Source: Branchiostoma floridae
Lineage: Eukaryota; Chordata; Leptocardii; Amphioxiformes; Branchiostomatidae
Direction: 5' to 3'
NCBI RefSeq assembly: GCF_000003815.2
Contig: NC_049995.1
Coordinates: 9,637,370 to 9,701,369, forward strand
DNA length: 64,000 bases
The notes under the pieces were generated by a model that did no database searches, was not told where the DNA came from, and saw only the letters and a list, made by a program, of their open reading frames with translations. Positions 41,201 to 50,071 of the stretch are shown piece by piece. Numbering within the stretch: position 1 is the first letter of the stretch; each line of letters opens with the position of its first letter. Both the position numbers and the translations under genes were made by a program.

Positions 41201-42761
41201 TGCAAGATTAAAATGTTTACAATATTAGTTTAAAGTACATGCTCATTAGCATTTATTTATTTGGCTATTGATAAACTAGTGAACACTTTTTAAAAGTTAA
41301 TTCCTTTTAAAATATTTTCTTCGATTCTCACATTCTATTATTGGCTCATTCCATCTATGTGTTCAAACATTAAAATAATCATTCATTCATTTATCTCATT
41401 ATTCATTTTCTCATTTCATTCAATCTTTTCAAACTACTGCAATTTGTTTTCATTTTGGTTCATTTTATGATCCATTCATTATCTATCTCTTCATTCACTC
41501 ATTCATTTTTCTCTTAAATTCATCTTATATAAGTTAACATTAAGTTTTCGCAAGTATGTCATTATTATTACACACTGATCCTATACCTATCTTGAAGATC
41601 CTAGAAAAATTCTGTCACACAAAAAATCCTTGTGTACAATACACAATGGAACTGTAATGCAAATTTTCTGACCTCTGTATTCTGATTACGCTATGTTACT
41701 ATGACAACAGGCTGGTGGCGTGAACGTTGTGTACGGTGTCGGAACCACGCTCAACAATCTGGTGAACGGTTACGAGTATGGTAATGAGGAACAGCTCCCG
41801 GAAATGAAGAAGCTCGCAAAGTTCGCCAAACAGCACGTCCCCGAGCCGCATAAACTGGTGAGGTTTTTTTTATTTCTTATTTTTATCAAACAAAAATAGT
41901 GAGATTTGACACCTATTATCATGTATCCAATGGAATCATATGCCTGATATATGAATATTAGGGATGGGTACTGGTACAGAAAATTCAGGTCCAGGACCTG
42001 ATTCAGTATGTGATAACTTGTGAATGGACGATACTCAAAACAATGGTCCTTTTCATTACAAAGAAATCTGTTTTGTGGAATATTCGACTCCCATTGACGT
42101 TTTGAAATCCTACAAGGTTAACTGCCTTTGTATGATTGATTGTCAAACTTGGTAGAAATGACTAGACTCTAACCTATTTCTCTCTCGTTATTTTCCTCGA
42201 CTGGTAAGACCCAAAACTTGTGAATGCCTGATCAGATAATCTGTTCATTTTCCAATAGGTCCAACATCCGGTCCACCAATTTTTTTCAGGTCCGGTTTTT
42301 CTGGACCGGTCCAATAAGAAAAAACGGTTTTGTGCCAGCCCTAATAAATATGGTTCTGAGAACATTTAGAAAATTTTTTAACAAGCATAAATTTTGATTT
42401 TGACACCGGTGCACTCTCACCAAAGAAAACTGGTTGGCCTGTCCTTGGTGCTGATTATGGGTCTTTATACTGGTTATTCTTAACTTTTGATTGAAACTAC
42501 TTTTTTTTCAATTTTTTTTTAAACTATTGCATATTTCCTTCTCTTCCCTTTTGTAGCCCTCAGATGTTTCCTCTTAGGGTAAAACATGACAGTGCCCCTT
42601 GTATTTAAAAAAAAATGTTTTCTTAGGTTTGATAAAAAATTTCTTTTTAGATATTAAGAATTTCTTGCTAGATTTAGAATGATCAGTGATTTTTCTAACC
42701 ATTTAAAGTAATGAAGTATTATTGCATGTCTGTCTATGAGCTTGTCTTTGTGTGTGTGTGT

Positions 42762-42798
<37 letters not shown>

Positions 42799-43933
42799 TG
42801 TGCATGCATGTGTTTCTCTAAGGCTAAGGTCACATTTACAAACTGGGACCCAGGGCAGCTTTCGGACACGAAAAGAATGACATGAGATACATTAAAGTAC
42901 ACAAAATGTTGACAGGAGATTTATGGGCATAATTTGTATATTTTATAGGTTTTTTATTTTTTATTTTGCATTTCTTAAAATGTTCCGACCGGGCTCCTAT
43001 TTGGAAATGTGACCTAAGCCTAAACAGGTGACGTCTGCTGTCAGTTTTGCTTGCCATCTCGTATTTTTCCGTATCTTAGATTTAAGCTGCACATTGATTT
43101 TGCTATCAAAGATATCAATTTTTGATGTCTTATGTATTTCAGGACTCCAAAGAACATGTTGACACCAGGATTGAGAAGTTGGTGAAGGAGGGTGTGGTGG
43201 TGAGTCTGGTCGCGCTCGCCAAGACGGAGAGCCACGCAGAGAGGGAGCTGCTGTCTCGCATCTTCCTCGCCATCACGGAACGGGAGGCGCATCGCGGTAT
43301 CACGGTCGCACAGGGAGGAGCAAAGGTCAGAGGCAATAGTCGTGTAGAGAAGGGCTATGTGCCATAACTCTATACCTGTACCTGCATGTAAAATTGTTTA
43401 GGTACTGTTCTAGACCTGAACAGCAAATTTACGTGTACCTGTACCATTTTTAGACTCCTTTTCAGTAGGTTAAACCTGCACAAAATTTAGTTTAGTCCAT
43501 CCCACACAAAATAGTGCATAGGATGGCACCTATCTCCATTTCCATAGCCTTTGGGCCACACATTTTTGTCAATTCACTACAGCAGGGGGCTAGTCCACTG
43601 GTAGTGGTGTGTGTGTGTGTTCAGCTACCATTATCTTTTGTTGAGTAATAAGCAGAGAAATCAGCATGTACCATTTCTAGTCTTTGGTATGACCAGGGAT
43701 TGAACTCATGACCTACTGAATACAAGGCAAACACTCCCTTTTTGCATGGCCATTGCACCAGTAATTTCTAGACTACAGATTGTGTCAAAAATTACAAATT
43801 TTGAATTCGAGCAAGTAGGCTGTTACTCTGAAGTCCTGCTTGATATGTAAATTACACACTAAGACAGCGCTGTGGCAGTGATAGCATGGACATTCACACA
43901 ATATCCTGTATTTATATAAGCTTGCTTTCTCTG

Positions 43934-44013
<80 letters not shown>

Positions 44014-47000
44014 GTTTAACGTCTGTTGTCTGTTTCCTACCATGTATAATGTAGGTGTTGATCCCAATGGCCAACGAGGGAACAGACAAGGGGAAGTGGT
44101 TTGCAGGCCAGGCATTGGCTAAGATCGGCATCACAACAAACCCTGAGATCGCCTTTCCTGGACAGAGGGTAGGTTTTGATTATTGACTAAATATTCAATA
44201 GTTGGACTGATAGTTGACCAGCATTTCTATTAGAGGCTAAGTGATGACCAAATAGTTAAGGGGATATTAGGATATAATGGTCTACATCATTGTATTTATT
44301 ATTCATATGCAAAATGTAGTTGACTCAGTTATTAAGCTTGCAAGGCTTGAAGCAAGGTGCATGTTCCTATAAAACAGCATTTTCTGTTTTGTGATCTTTA
44401 GCTTGTTCTGCTTAGAGGCATATTGTTCTGGCACTAATTTCTGTTAGTATAGAATGTCTTCTAGTTTACAATCTTCAGTCAATTTTTTTTGTAGTATTTG
44501 TAGATGCTTGCCACTACTGGATTTTTCTAATTGTATACAATCATTTAAGGCACTATTGAAAAGGCAGGTCCAAAAGAACTAGAACAAGAAACTTGATAGA
44601 TGTGTCTTTAACTTTTTAAAGCAATGATTAACATATTTCTGTGTTTTTTACAACTTGGTATGTAAACTAATTACAATGCACACTATTTTTTTGTGGTAGG
44701 CATTGGAGATGGTTCGACCAATGAAGAAGCTGCTTGATATGGACGCGTCCGCTCTGCAGAACTTCGAAGCCTTGATGGCGCTGACCAATCTGGCCAGTCA
44801 GAGTGAGAGTGTGAGGTAAGCCCCAACACCCCTCTATACAATAATGTGATATTCTGTGCACTCTAGACATCTATGAAATGTTTGGGTCATACCACTATTG
44901 TCTAGGGTGAAGTGCATCATTTTTTTTATTCATCATACTGTATCTGAACTGCATTAAATAGATTATTCATCATACTGTATCTGAACTGCATTTGAACAAC
45001 TTAAATAGAGCATAAATGTCTATATCCATTACAACTTTATTCTTAAAGGTTTGGATAAGCTTCATATTCCTATAGCAGGCCACAATGTTGTGCCCATTTG
45101 AAAGGTACTTTAAACTATTTCTGCACTTGTCGCAGACAATATGAGTACTTATCTTTGGTTCGGGATGTCCTCTTGGATGGGATATTGAGCTGGAGCTGCC
45201 ATGTTTGAGAGCCACACCTTTAGTAACACCTTTAGTTAAATAACCCACCACACTAATCAAGCACTGTACATTCAATTTAGTAGCTTAAAGGCTTATACTT
45301 CCAAATGTGATTGGATCAAACCTTACAGTCTTGTCTTACACACTTACTGTACAAAATTCAGCATTACTCCTTAAGGTTAATATGTACCAGTTATGCAAAG
45401 TAAACTATGACGCCATAGTAGTTTATATGGAATGACTAACAGACTTTCAATGTAAGTTCATCTGTGATGGTAGTTAACATAATGATACAATTTTTAAGAC
45501 TTTATATCCGTACACATAATGAAGTGCTTACCAACAAGCTTTCGATCAGTCCTCTGATCCTTCTCAAGTTGTAATGACCCAAAACCTAAGTCGCACTTCC
45601 GGAACGGAAGTGTGACGTCAGTATNNNNNNNNNNNNNNNNNNNNNNNNNNNNNNNNNNNNNNNNNNNNNNNNNNNNNNNNNNNNNNNNNNNNNNNNNNNN
45701 NNNNNNNNNNNNNNNNNNNNNNNNCTTCGTTCGTTAGAGTGCGACTTAGGTTTTGGGTCATTACAACTTGAGAAGGATCAGAGGACTGATCGAAAGCTTA
45801 TTGGTAAGCGCTTTATTTTGTGTACGGATATAAAGTCTTAAAAATTGTATCATTAGACTAACAGACTTTTGTTGTTTTGTAGGAACCGTATCTTTGAGGA
45901 CAATGGTTTTGCTCTGATTGAACACTACATGTTCGAGGACCATGAAATGTTGAAGCGGGCTGCCATACAGCTGATGTGTAACTTGGTGTCAAGTAAAAAG
46001 GTACGTCCATGTAACTTGAGCTTGTCACATGAGTAATCACTGAATATCTTACAGTTCGTTTCTCAACATTTTTTTTTTCATTAAATTACACTTGCAACAA
46101 TTTTTGTTATTGCAAAAACTAAATAAATAAACTATAAATTAAATAGCCTATGGCTAGTTGGGCAGCCCTGGCTATTTGTAAACAGCCGAACAAATAAATA
46201 AATAAAAAATAAGCTGTTAAAGATACCCTCCTCTTCCCACAAGTAAAACTGTTAATCCTGTCCCTGGTGCTGATTTATAAGTTTTTTGTTTAGAAAATGA
46301 CTCTTCATTGTGTTTAGAAAATGACTCAATACGACTGTATATTTATACAGTCGTATTGAGGTCACCTGAGTAAGCGCCGAATGGCAGCTGCTCCAGATCC
46401 TCTTGATTTAGCCCCGCCTATTGCAAGCTCCTCGCAATTCAGCCCCTGGCTTCAAAGAGAGAGTAGTTGGCCCACCCAATAACCGATATGAAAACGGATA
46501 TAGGTTGCACTGCGGATAAAGCTGAACTAGGTTTACTATGTACTTGTATCCATTTGTCCTGCCCTGTCCCTTACCCCAAGGTTTGTCTATGAATGATAAC
46601 TCAAGCCAAGAGTCCCCAAGTGAAGTCTGTATTCTTGTAAAACTTTGGGGAAGTCTATCGGTTCTAACTGGTTCTTCTCTGACCTCTGGGTCAACGGGCT
46701 ATTCTACTATCTTAAGGGGTGTATGCCATTTTTAATTCTTACACCAAGCTATTCCTTTTTTTCTTCTTTCGAACACCAGTGGTTAGAGAAGTACCAGTCG
46801 ACAGGGAACGACAGGTTGAAGTACATCGTGCTGTTATGTGGGGAGGATGACTTTGAACTTGTGAAGGCAGCGGCCGGCACACTGGCACAGCTGACAGCAC
46901 ACAAGGACATGTGTGAGAGAATACCAGACGAGGTGGGTAGAAAAGATTTATAGAGAAGAGTGTATAAACCTCAATATTGTAGGCTGTAACTTGAACTTGA

Positions 47001-47359
47001 TACATTACATGAGCAATCTCTCCATTTCTAACAATACTCTGCTCAATGTTTTTGCATTAAATTACACATACACGGATTTCTATTCAACATAGAAAAAGAT
47101 TCAATCTAGTTTTCAAGTCGTTAACGATGCCCCCCTCTGCTCACCAAGTGAAAGGGATGGTCCTGTCCTTGGTGCTGAATTGGTCTGGCTTTGGTGTGAC
47201 GCGACTGGTAGAGCATTGGACTCTGACTGAGTTCTATATCCACCATGCCCCAACGTTGTGCCCTTGGGAAAGGCACCTCACACAATATTGCCAAAAACAC
47301 AGATTTGGTTCACCAATATGCCAACATCTGCACATTGACTTCCACCAAAAATGGTTAAA

Positions 47360-47405
<46 letters not shown>

Positions 47406-48109
47406 CTGAATTTTAGGTTACATTTTGGGTGGAAACTACTTGAGGTCATTTTGGGATTTCTTAGTATCTCTTTAACTGTTCATTTCCTTCCCTTCTTCCT
47501 CTTTGTCTTCAATGTTTTCATGTTTTGAAGTCATTAACGATGTTTCTGCCCCCCTCCCGCAGGTGAAGTCGTGGGTAGACATCCTGTGTGAAGTGGGAGC
47601 CTCTCCTATGCCAGACATCCAACATCGCATGATGGTGGTCATCGCTAACATGATGATGGCCAGCAAGGAACTCGCTACCAAGGTCAGGGTCATTCAAGTC
47701 TCTAATATAGTGTTTCATATTTCAGTTAAACTGTATTTGATATTTTAGTATTTGATATTTTAGCTTTGATATTCTAGTTAACCTTTGTGAACTGACAGAC
47801 GAACAATCATAACCTTTGAATGTGACATACATTGTACCACCTGAGACAACCATTCACAGAATTCACAAACATTCTCTTAAATCTAATACATTTCTGTGGT
47901 TTCAGATTGTAGAGACAAAGATCCTGGATGTTGTGATGGCTGTACGCATCTCGCTCAAGGACGATGCCGACCCAACCAAACAGAAGGTCAGGAAGTGCGT
48001 GGACATGGCCTTGAGAGCGGCTACGGACTTCGGTCTGATCAAACCTGCAAGCAACCTGGAGGAACAGGAGGCTCTTCCTGCACAAGCAGAGCTTTTGAAT
48101 GCAAGCTAG
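29270..48109 (+). CDS. UNC45: UNC45 myosin co-chaperone (TPR + armadillo + UCS)
   Basis: Exons: 29270-29287, 30726-30887, 31348-31384, 31634-31824, 32419-32508, 33763-33930, 34814-34982, 35812-36024, 36542-36716, 37553-37631, 38851-38943, 39906-40046, 40498-40592, 41030-41168, 41711-41857, 43143-43325, 44055-44168, 44700-44815, 45883-46000, 46780-46932, 47563-47682, 47906-48109. All phases agree and the sum is 974 codons plus stop, close to the usual 930-960. UNC45 binds Hsp90/Hsp70 through N-terminal TPRs ([20 protein letters not shown], residues about 15-35) and folds myosin heads through the C-terminal UCS armadillo domain (e.g. [37 protein letters not shown]). Vertebrates have UNC45A and UNC45B; a single copy here would be pre-duplication, but that is inference. 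The intron 7 donor (GTTGGT, after 34982) is weak. Several introns hold partial copies of adjacent exons. Confidence 0.96.
30100..30127. repeat. (TAG)n microsatellite
   Basis: Nine TAG units in UNC45 intron 1. Confidence 0.9.
30370..31310 (+). repeat. Degenerate tandem copies of UNC45 exon 2 edges
   Basis: Upstream of the true exon (30726-30887), its first 60-75 nt recur at about 30370-30440, 30490-30570 and 30612-30690, each with GAAGCAGAGCTCAGTAAAGA or a decayed form and GGCCATCA-CTGTT. Downstream, its last 30-40 nt plus the donor (GCATGTCATCTTAAACTGGT) recur at about 31045-31090, 31170-31215 and 31285-31310. Confidence 0.85.
32525..32917. mobile_element. Foldback element built of iterated CGAACCTTATGCGA-like units
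   Basis: GGTGCCTAAGCATTTGCACG at the left and the inverse (GCAAATGCTTAGGCACC) at the right. Each arm contains four or five 25-30-bp units of the form (T/A)CACGAACCTTATGCGA or its decayed variants; the centre has GTGATGTCACGTGAC. It starts 16 bp after the UNC45 exon 5 donor. Confidence 0.8.
33110..33720. repeat. Hairpin-rich repetitive segment in UNC45 intron 5
   Basis: GGATCACCCGAAGG/AGGGTGATCC pair near 33170-33200, and AAACCACCTCGTTCGCTTCG (33640) pairs with CGGTGGTTTT (33667). ORFs on both strands arise from the symmetry. Its family is not recognised. Confidence 0.45.
33940..34760. repeat. 18-bp minisatellite (ACTACTGGGGGTACGGAC)
   Basis: More than 40 units of 18 bp in UNC45 intron 6, starting right after exon 6. 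Because 18 is a multiple of three, the frame of exon 6 continues through the array (338-residue ORF), as do antisense frames of 239 residues. Exon 6 has a canonical donor (GTAAGT) at 33931, so this is intron. Regular G5 runs every 18 bp are on the + strand. Confidence 0.95.
35165..35645 (-). repeat. tRNA-derived SINE-like copy, family B
   Basis: On the - strand TGGCGCAGCGGCAGCGTG (box A) and GGTCACGGGTTCGAATCC (box B) are 30-40 bp apart near 35580-35636. The body runs to about 35165 with repeated CCGGGTGATTT/ATCACC motifs. It is in UNC45 intron 7. Confidence 0.6.
36070..36500 (+). repeat. Degenerate tandem copies of the UNC45 exon 9 start (intron 8)
   Basis: The exon 9 start (ACAGGGTTGAAGGACTTGAT...) is preceded by three decayed versions at about 36080, 36235 and 36410, each carrying GTTGAAGG/GTTTTGAAGG and GATTGTTGTGGG-like sequence. 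Each is followed by CTGCAAGGTGTCACTGCTGT, which is absent after the true exon start. The spacing is about 160-175 bp. Confidence 0.85.
36815..37131. mobile_element. 317-bp MITE (CAGGGCT ends), possible GAATT duplication
   Basis: CAGGGCTGGAAATTC at the left and the near inverse (TATTTCGAGCCCTG) at the right; inner GGGTGCACAAAA and TTGGGTGCACATGCACC. GAATT flanks both ends (36810-36814, 37132-37136). It is in UNC45 intron 9. Confidence 0.7.
38007..38717. mobile_element. 711-bp TIR element with internal GTTCAAACATGTT repeats
   Basis: AGAGTCAATTC...CACCGAGA at the left and the inverse (CTCGGTAAT...GAATTGACTCT) at the right. The interior contains many GTTCAAAC, ATGTTTGAAC, ATGTTCCAAC and TTCTAAC motifs in both orientations. 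No ORF of transposase type. It occupies most of UNC45 intron 10. Confidence 0.7.
39130..39425. repeat. Rearranged foldback element (CAAGCAACTGGATATG family)
   Basis: GGTTAGACATCCAGGTAGAT, GTTACTCAAGCAACTGGATA and repeated GTGTCACTGA... and CTGACCATTTCC segments. Related to 1130-1265 and 17787-18075 but with extra internal duplications. UNC45 intron 11. Confidence 0.55.
39555..39832 (-). repeat. tRNA-derived SINE-like copy, family A
   Basis: The - strand reads CAATGGCTGAGTGGGTAGAG (box A) and GTGAGTTCGATCCCCAACTG (box B) at 39750-39829. The body includes CTACAGCAGGGGGCTAGTCC. A second copy is at 43497-43766. Confidence 0.7.
40047..40480 (+). repeat. Intron 12 copies of the CTGCAAGGTGTCACTGCTG module with a stray exon 9 echo
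   Basis: Three modules at about 40096, 40259 and 40417. The middle one is preceded by CAACAAAGTTAAATGAATAA and TTGTTTTGGATGGAAATG, which match the exon 9 start and its intron 8 copies, 3.6 kb away. Confidence 0.75.
40630..41029 (+). repeat. Three tandem copies preceding UNC45 exon 14 (intron 13)
   Basis: A unit of about 140 bp with CTGCAGTACC, ACCACCTGCAAGGTGTCATC, TAGCTGTGTGTCACTG and ATTCCAGAAACCAGACAAT is present three times. The first unit is followed by a decoy of the exon 14 start (TTTTTTGCTCACTTTGAAAG near 40757), compared with the true TTTTTGCTCACTTCAAAAG at 41031. Confidence 0.85.
41959..42343. mobile_element. hAT-like MITE with near-perfect 8-bp target duplication
   Basis: Flanks ATGAATAT (41951-41958) and ATAAATAT (42344-42351) differ at one base. 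Ends TAGGGATGGGTACTGGTACAG-type and GTGCCAGCCCTA. Inverted orientation relative to 25043-25464. UNC45 intron 15. Confidence 0.8.
42749..42802. repeat. (GT)n microsatellite
   Basis: About 27 GT units with two interruptions, UNC45 intron 15. Confidence 0.95.
43497..43766 (-). repeat. tRNA-derived SINE-like copy, family A, decayed
   Basis: Shares CTACAGCAGGGGGCTAGTCC, AGCATGTACCATTT and the tRNA-like end (GATTGAACTCATGACCTACT) with 39555-39832. UNC45 intron 16. Confidence 0.7.
43942..44011. repeat. (CT)n microsatellite
   Basis: A 70-bp uninterrupted CT run ending 43 bp before UNC45 exon 17; it probably acts as part of the pyrimidine tract region. Confidence 0.95.
45486..45849. mobile_element. 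Foldback element (TACAATTTTTAAGACTTTAT arms) with N gap
   Basis: AAGACTTTATATCCGTACAC (45496) and GTGTACGGATATAAAGTCTT (45820) are inverses; inside, GATCAGTCCTCTGATCCTTC and GAAGGATCAGAGGACTGATC pair, as do CCCAAAACCTAAGTCGCACT and its inverse. The gap at 45625-45724 is in the loop. It ends about 30 bp before UNC45 exon 19. Confidence 0.85.
45625..45724. other. Assembly gap of 100 N
   Basis: Located in the loop of the foldback element in UNC45 intron 18. Confidence 0.95.
47185..47300 (+). repeat. tRNA-derived SINE-like copy, family C
   Basis: GTGACGCGACTGGTAGAGCA and GAGTTCTATATCCACCATGC, then CCAACGTTGTGCCCTTGGGA. Matches 17490-17665. UNC45 intron 20. Confidence 0.6.
47362..47401. repeat. 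(GT)n microsatellite
   Basis: Twenty GT units, UNC45 intron 20. Confidence 0.95.
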
Positions 48110-48930
48110 ATGACTGAACAGCGCAAAGTCTTAGTTTGCCCCCCTCCCCACTTTCTGTACAGAATTGCAGTGAATTTAAACACTATGTACAGACTTCAGT
48201 TTGATAAAAGAAAACCTGCAAGTACTTTAGTTACTTGGACGCTCTTCCTACACAAGCAGATATTTTGAATGCAAGCTAAATGACTGGACTGTGCAAATTG
48301 TGCCCCCCTCCCCACTCTCTGTACAGAACTTTCAATCCACTTTGTAAGGAGCCACTTAGGTTGTACAGGTTTCAGTTTGATCAAAACCTGCCAGCAACTT
48401 GGAGGCTCAATATGCAAAGTCTCATTTTGCCTCCCCCCTCCCCACTTTCTGTACAAAACAGCAAGTTTTTTTATTTCTATCTAAGGAGCTATACATGTAC
48501 AGACTTCAGTTTGATCAAAACCTGCTAACTTGGAGGCACAGGCAGGGCTTTCGAATGCAAGATTGGACTGTGCAAAGTCTAATTTTGCCCTCCTCCCCAC
48601 TCTTTGTAAAGAATTGCAGTGCATTTGAAATCCACTTTGTAAGGAGCTATTCATGTGTACACAGTCTTCAGTTTGAATAAAAAAACCTGCTAGTAACTTG
48701 GAGGAACAGGAGGCTCTTCTTGCACAAGCAGAACTTGAATGCAAGCTAGATAATTGGATGGTGCAGAGTCTAATTCCCCACTTTGTAATGAGCTATATGT
48801 ACAGGCTGTGGTCCGATCAAACCTGCCAGTAACTTGGAAAAATAGAAGGTTTTATTTGGAGCAGAGCTGCAAGCTAGATTGTCAAGACCACAAACCCTCA
48901 ACCTACCCCCTACCTTCTGTACAGAATATC
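48110..48930 (+). repeat. Tandem copies of the UNC45 C-terminal coding end in its 3' UTR
   Basis: The end of exon 22 (TTCGGTCTGATCAAACCTGC ... CACAAGCAGAGCTTTTGAATGCAAGCTAG) and the following CCCCCCTCCCCACTTTCTGT recur, with losses, at about 48195-48320, 48370-48460, 48505-48615, 48665-48790 and 48810-48920. Repeated landmarks are CAGTTTGAT-AAAACCTGC, CTTGGAGG, GCAAGCTA(G/A)AT and CTGTACAGAA. None of the copies has an intact open frame. Confidence 0.9.
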
Positions 48931-49661
48931 AGTGAATTTCACACCCAGATTTGACAGTTCTTCTGTGCTGGTAGAAAAAATTGGAATTACATAGATTTGC
49001 TTATACTTGTATCCAACTCTGGTCTTTGTCAACGAATGAACAATCCACTTTGCTCTATGCAAATTGCAGATAGAACATGTGAGGAATGGTAGGAAGTGGA
49101 TGTTGCAGTCCTGGAAGTTTATTGCTCTTTTACAATCTACTTTATAAATCCAACAAGAGCTCTGTAAGAAAGCCAGAACTTTTATAAAAGCCTGGGGTCT
49201 TTGTTCATAATACAATAGCATAGTGTATAGTCAGTGAGGTTCTCATAATCAAGGTTTTTAGCAGGTTGACCTGCTTGACAATGCCAGGAAAATTATGTAC
49301 TTAACTTGAGTTGAAAATTTCTTTGACATGTACTTTGCATGGAAGTAAAATAATGACAGTGAGCAACATTGATTGATTTTCCAAAAGTAAAAGTATTTTC
49401 AATGTGAACCTAAGGGGAAAAACTGTCTTATTACAAGGCAATTTTTATGTTGAAGAAGATGAATCATGAAGTGCCTTTATATCATGTGTACATCAATGGA
49501 CAGGCTTCCCTTTTAAAGATTTTCCAACAACATTTTTTTGCTGAATTTAAATCATGATTGCATGAATCAAATGATTGTAAACTATGTTATGTTCTTATAT
49601 ACCATGTTATAAGTACCTGCCTTTTACATAACAGTAGAGCCATTAGAAATGTCAAAACAAT

Positions 49662-49696
49662 AATAAAAATAGTCACACCTGAACTGTAGTTTTATT
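49662..49696. terminator. Convergent poly(A) signals of UNC45 (+) and FMN reductase (-)
   Basis: AATAAA at 49662-49667 on the + strand follows the UNC45 stop by 1.55 kb. TTTATT at 49691-49696 is AATAAA on the - strand, about 380 bp past the FMN reductase stop. With cleavage 10-30 nt beyond each signal, the two mRNAs would overlap at their 3' ends by a few tens of nucleotides at most. No stronger alternative was seen in either 3' region. Confidence 0.5.
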
Positions 49697-50071
49697 TTTT
49701 TTTACTCAGGAATATCACATGGTGAATAGAAAAATGATGAAGTAGATGTAATCTACCAATATCAAAATAACATTGCCTTTAGTTTAAAAATACAACCAAA
49801 ACTCAGCAAAGGTAGTTTACCTGAGTGCAGGAAATTCTCACCAGCATTAATACTCATCAATTAACGTTACGAAAATACCACATTCATGCATAACAGACAC
49901 CATATATGCAAATACAGACAGCTAAAAATAGTTTAAAAGTTATGAAATTGTGTTAACTTTGACATGTCTGTGACAGTGTCTGATTGTAATCCATATCAAT
50001 TGATTGTCTATACCTGGGCATACATTTAAAGCACATTGGCGGTTACTATAATTGGGTAAAAGTGATTTTGT

